DNA of 64,000 nucleotides from Lentzea guizhouensis (GTDB lineage: Bacteria; Actinomycetota; Actinomycetes; Mycobacteriales; Pseudonocardiaceae). Made by a program: the position numbers and the translations under genes. A model generated the notes under the pieces. That model saw nothing but the letters and a program-made list of their open reading frames with translations, made no database searches and had not been told where the DNA came from. Of this stretch, positions 61,255 through 64,000 are shown in pieces (positions within the stretch are counted from its first letter, which is position 1; every line of letters begins with the position of its first letter). The DNA lies in the NCBI RefSeq assembly GCF_001701025.1, contig NZ_CP016793.1:3224001-3288000 (forward strand), in the 5' to 3' direction.

Positions 61255-61785
61255 ATGATGACCGAGTTCCTGGCCGCCGCCGTGGCGTTCCCGACCGTGC
61301 TCTTCAGCGTGCTGGTGCTCATCGTGCTGGCGTACTGGCTCACGGTCGCGCTGGTGGGCATGGACTTCGACGCCCCGGTGCTGCCCGTGTCGATCTCGCT
61401 GTTCGTCGTGATCACGTGGTTCGCCTCGCTGGTCGGAACGGTGCTCACGCCGGAGAACAAGCTCCGCTACGTCGTCCTCGCGGGCGCGTTGCTCGTCGGC
61501 GCGCTCGTCACGCGGATCGTGCTCATCCCCGTCAAGCGGTGGACGCGCCCGGAGAAACCCGCCTCTCGCAACGACTTCGTGGGCCGCGCGGCGATCGTGC
61601 GGACCGCTCGGGTCACCGAGCACTACGGCCAGGCCGAGGTCACCGCCGACGACGGTGGCACCGCCGTCGTGCAGGTGCGCGCGGCCCAGAGCACGGAGCT
61701 GACGGCGGGACAGACCGCGCTGATCTTCGACTACGACGCCGAGGGCGAGTTCTTCTGGGTCGTCGACATCACCACAGGGGGCTGA
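61255..61785 (+). CDS. NfeD-like membrane protein with OB-fold domain
   Basis: 176 aa from ATG 61255 (GAGAGGGGG upstream). Three membrane helices (VAFPTVLFSVLVLIVLAYWL, PVSISLFVVITWFASLVGTVL, YVVLAGALLVGALVTRIVLIP) then a soluble OB-type domain (VGRAAIVRTARVTEHYGQAEV). In flotillin operons such proteins pair with the flotillin. 1 base separates it from the flotillin ATG. Confidence 0.75.
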   Translation: MMTEFLAAAVAFPTVLFSVLVLIVLAYWLTVALVGMDFDAPVLPVSISLFVVITWFASLVGTVLTPENKLRYVVLAGALLVGALVTRIVLIPVKRWTRPEKPASRNDFVGRAAIVRTARVTEHYGQAEVTADDGGTAVVQVRAAQSTELTAGQTALIFDYDAEGEFFWVVDITTGG

Positions 61786-61786
61786 C

Positions 61787-63712
61787 ATGGGTGCCATTTC
61801 CACGGGGTTGCTGGTGCTGATCGGGGTGATCGCCGTCGTCCTGCTGATGGCGGTGATCACCATCAGCAGGCTGTTCAAGAAGTGCGAGCAGGGCAAGGCG
61901 CTCATCGTCTCCAAGATGCGCAAGGTCGACGTGACCTTCACCGGCACGGTCGTGCTCCCGGTGCTGCACAAGTGCGAGACGATGGACATCTCGGTCAAGA
62001 CCATCGAGATCAAGCGGGCCGGCAACGAGGGCCTGATCTGCAAGGACAACATCCGCGCCGACATCAGGATCACGTTCTTCGTGCGGGTGAACAAGACCGT
62101 CGAGGACGTCATCAAGGTCGCGCAGGCGATCGGCACCGAGCGCGCGAGCCACGAGGCCACGTTGCAGGAGCTGTTCAACGCCAAGTTCTCCGAGGCGCTC
62201 AAGACCGTCGGCAAGCAGCTCGACTTCGTGGACCTCTACACGCACCGCGACGAGTTCCGCGACCGGATCATCCAGGTCATCGGCACCGACCTCAACGGCT
62301 ACAGCCTCGAAGACGCCGCCATCGACTACCTGGAGCAGACGCCGCTCAAGCAGCTCGACCCGGCGAACATCCTGGACGCGCAGGGCATCCGCAAGATCAC
62401 CGAGCTGACCGCGATCGAGCACGTCAAGACCAACGAGTTCACCCGCAACGAGGAGAAGGAGATCACGCGCCAGAACGTCAGCGCGCGTGAGGCGATCCTG
62501 GAGCTCGAACGCCGGCAGGCCGACGCGGAGATCAAGCAGAGGCGCGAGATCGAGACCGCCCGCGCGCAGCAGGAGGCCGAGACCCAGAAGGTGCAGGCCG
62601 AGGAACGGCTCAAGGCCAACACCGCGTTCATCCGCACCGAGGAGCAGCTCGGCATCCAGACCGAGAACAAGGCCCGCGAGATCGCCGTGGCGGAGAAGAA
62701 CCGCGAGCGCGTGATCGCCGTCGAGACCGAGCGGATCGAGAAGGACCGCCTGCTGGAGGTCATCGCGCGCGAACGGGAGACCGCGCTGCGCATGATCGAG
62801 AAGGACAAGGAGCTCGAGCACGAACGGCGCGCCATCGCCGACCTGGTGCGCGAGCGGGTCGCGGTCGAGAAGACCGTGGCCGAGCAGGAGGAGAACATCA
62901 AGCGGTTGCGCGCGGTCGAGGAGGCCGAGCGCGAGCGGCAGCAGATCATCATCCGCGCCGAGGCCGAGGCGCAGGAGTCGCTGGTCAAGGACATCAAGGC
63001 TGCGGAAGCCGCCGAGCAGGCCGCGCAGCACCAGGCCCGCCAGGAAGTGTTGCTGGCGGAAGCGCGCAAGCAGTCCGCCGAACTGGACGCCACCGCCAAG
63101 ATCCGGCTCGCCGAGGGCGTCCAGGCCGAGGCCGCCGCCAAGGGGCTGGCGGACGTGCAGGTCAAGGAACGAGACGCCGTCGCCGTGGAGGCGCTGGGCC
63201 GTGCCGAGGCCGTGGTCGACCGGGAGAAGGCGCTCGCCGACGCCGAGGGCATCAAGGAACGCCTCAAGGGCGAGGCGGAGGGCCTGTCGCACAAGGCGGA
63301 GGCCATGGCCGCGCTGGACACCGCGACCCGCGAGCACGAGGAGTACCGCCTGCGGCTGGAGGCCGAGAAGGAGATCCGGCTCAAGGGCATCGACGTGCAG
63401 CGCCAGGTCGCGGAGGCCCAGGCGATGGTCCTGGCCGCGGGCCTGGAGAAGGCCGACATCGACATCATCGGCGGCGACACGGTGTTCTTCGACAAGATCG
63501 CGAACGCCATCACCGCGGGCAAGCAGGTCGACGGGTTCGTCGGCAACTCCGACGTGGTGCAGGCGCTGGGCCAGAAGTGGTTCGACGGCACCGGGAACTT
63601 CCCGGAGGACCTGACCAAGGTGCTCAGCTCGTTCACCACCGGTGACGCGCAGAACATCGCCGCCGCGATCGCGCTGACCCAGATGGCCAAGAACAACGGC
63701 CAGCCCGCATGA
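61787..63712 (+). CDS. floT: Flotillin-family (SPFH/Band 7) protein
   Basis: 641 aa. N-terminal membrane segment TGLLVLIGVIAVVLLMAVITI, Band 7/SPFH domain (about 40-200), then a long coiled coil rich in Glu/Ala/Arg (REAILELERRQADAEIKQRRE and after), and a C-terminal tail ending GDTVFFDKIANAITAGKQ and NIAAAIALTQMAKNN. Scaffolds membrane microdomains. Overlaps the downstream ATPase start (ATGA). Confidence 0.92.
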   Translation: MGAISTGLLVLIGVIAVVLLMAVITISRLFKKCEQGKALIVSKMRKVDVTFTGTVVLPVLHKCETMDISVKTIEIKRAGNEGLICKDNIRADIRITFFVRVNKTVEDVIKVAQAIGTERASHEATLQELFNAKFSEALKTVGKQLDFVDLYTHRDEFRDRIIQVIGTDLNGYSLEDAAIDYLEQTPLKQLDPANILDAQGIRKITELTAIEHVKTNEFTRNEEKEITRQNVSAREAILELERRQADAEIKQRREIETARAQQEAETQKVQAEERLKANTAFIRTEEQLGIQTENKAREIAVAEKNRERVIAVETERIEKDRLLEVIARERETALRMIEKDKELEHERRAIADLVRERVAVEKTVAEQEENIKRLRAVEEAERERQQIIIRAEAEAQESLVKDIKAAEAAEQAAQHQARQEVLLAEARKQSAELDATAKIRLAEGVQAEAAAKGLADVQVKERDAVAVEALGRAEAVVDREKALADAEGIKERLKGEAEGLSHKAEAMAALDTATREHEEYRLRLEAEKEIRLKGIDVQRQVAEAQAMVLAAGLEKADIDIIGGDTVFFDKIANAITAGKQVDGFVGNSDVVQALGQKWFDGTGNFPEDLTKVLSSFTTGDAQNIAAAIALTQMAKNNGQPA

Positions 63713-64000
63713 CGGTGTCCCACTCCCCTGGTCTGGACGCCGGTACCTACGAGGTGTTGCGGGCCCGGCTGGCCGAGCAGGCCGCCGGGCTCGCCCGGAG
63801 CACCGAGGCGCTGAACGACCGGCGCGTCGAGACGTTCGGCAGCCAGGCGCTCGAGCTCGTCGCCACCGAGCGCATCCGCACCGAGAACAACTGCGTGCCG
63901 CGCGACATCGTGCCGCTGGGCGAGCAGATGTTGTTCGGCTACAACGTGTTCCTCGGCCTCAAGCCGGAGACGGCGGTCGCCGACGTCTTCGCCGTGCACG
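63709..64000 (+). CDS. DNA-repair-ATPase-like protein, 5' end
   Basis: First 97 codons only; gene continues past the window. Begins MTVSHSPGLDAGTYEVLRAR and contains LNDRRVETFGSQALELVATE and RIRTENNCVPRDIVPLGEQM, then LFGYNVFLGLKPETAVADVF. This matches the N-terminus of the large (about 1600 aa) actinobacterial proteins annotated DNA repair ATPase, normally next to a flotillin; function untested. Confidence 0.75.
   Translation, partial: MTVSHSPGLDAGTYEVLRARLAEQAAGLARSTEALNDRRVETFGSQALELVATERIRTENNCVPRDIVPLGEQMLFGYNVFLGLKPETAVADVFAVH

Overview
The window is high-GC actinobacterial chromosome, most likely Pseudonocardiales (the Lentzea, Saccharothrix or Amycolatopsis side). Evidence: mycothiol synthase, GlnR, DUF3073, an RsiG-type anti-sigma factor, GTG/TTG starts, and a gene order matching the Mycobacterium tuberculosis Rv0810c-Rv0823c block (DUF3073, YgfZ, PabC, SseC, CysA, ThiX, LmeA, GlnR, MshD, Pst, PhoU, LCP, Dus) with insertions.

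Layout. 1-5452: myo-inositol uptake and catabolism (permease end, ATPase, iolC with a frameshift, aldolase, iolB, iolD), start/stop overlapped as one operon. 5.5-13.1 kb: pentapeptide-repeat protein, OYE-family reductase, DUF3073, a frame-broken MFS gene, RsiG-like c-di-GMP anti-sigma factor, BKACE enzyme, YgfZ, Fur-family regulator. 13.1-20.9 kb: pabC, a secreted modular GH18 chitinase with a DasR-type site in its promoter, pxpBC, nitrobindin-like protein, and a sulfur operon (cysteine-rich leader peptide, DUF4395, sulfurtransferase, DUF1416). 21-31 kb: thiX, lmeA-like, hydrolase, glnR, mshD, PHO box, pstSCAB, phoU. 30.8-42.1 kb: LCP ligase gene with a frame-disrupted proline-rich N-terminus, GGDEF cyclase, lipoprotein, dus, a decayed macrodomain gene, DUF4241, membrane proteins, DHA2 MFS, SnoaL-like.

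42119-55866 is an actinomycete integrative and conjugative element (AICE, pSAM2 type) at the 3' end of a tRNA-Lys(TTT) gene. It is bounded by a 36-bp direct repeat and carries, from its right end inward, integrase, excisionase, HUH replication initiator, FtsK/TraB translocase, small transfer-region genes, a DUF5919/HTH regulator and a Nudix gene comparable in position and fold to pSAM2 pif. Its left half is cargo of visibly lower GC: an HD phosphohydrolase, an XRE-ImmA/IrrE gene coupled to an unknown gene, and the standout locus: a reverse transcriptase with an N-terminal excisionase/MerR-like HTH, tail-to-tail with a two-TM degenerate-NUDIX protein and preceded by about 1 kb of apparently non-coding DNA with hairpins. 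This is the best candidate for an undescribed defence system.

55.8-64 kb: tRNA-Lys, aldo/keto reductase, two tandem serine hydrolases, a COG0523 GTPase, an LLM oxidoreductase, and an operon of an NfeD-like protein, a flotillin and the start of a large DNA-repair-ATPase-like protein.

Several host genes (iolC, MFS, LCP N-terminus, macrodomain) show indels in very GC-rich DNA, which suggests sequence errors at some of them. All calls rest on reading the sequence and family knowledge; no database search was run.
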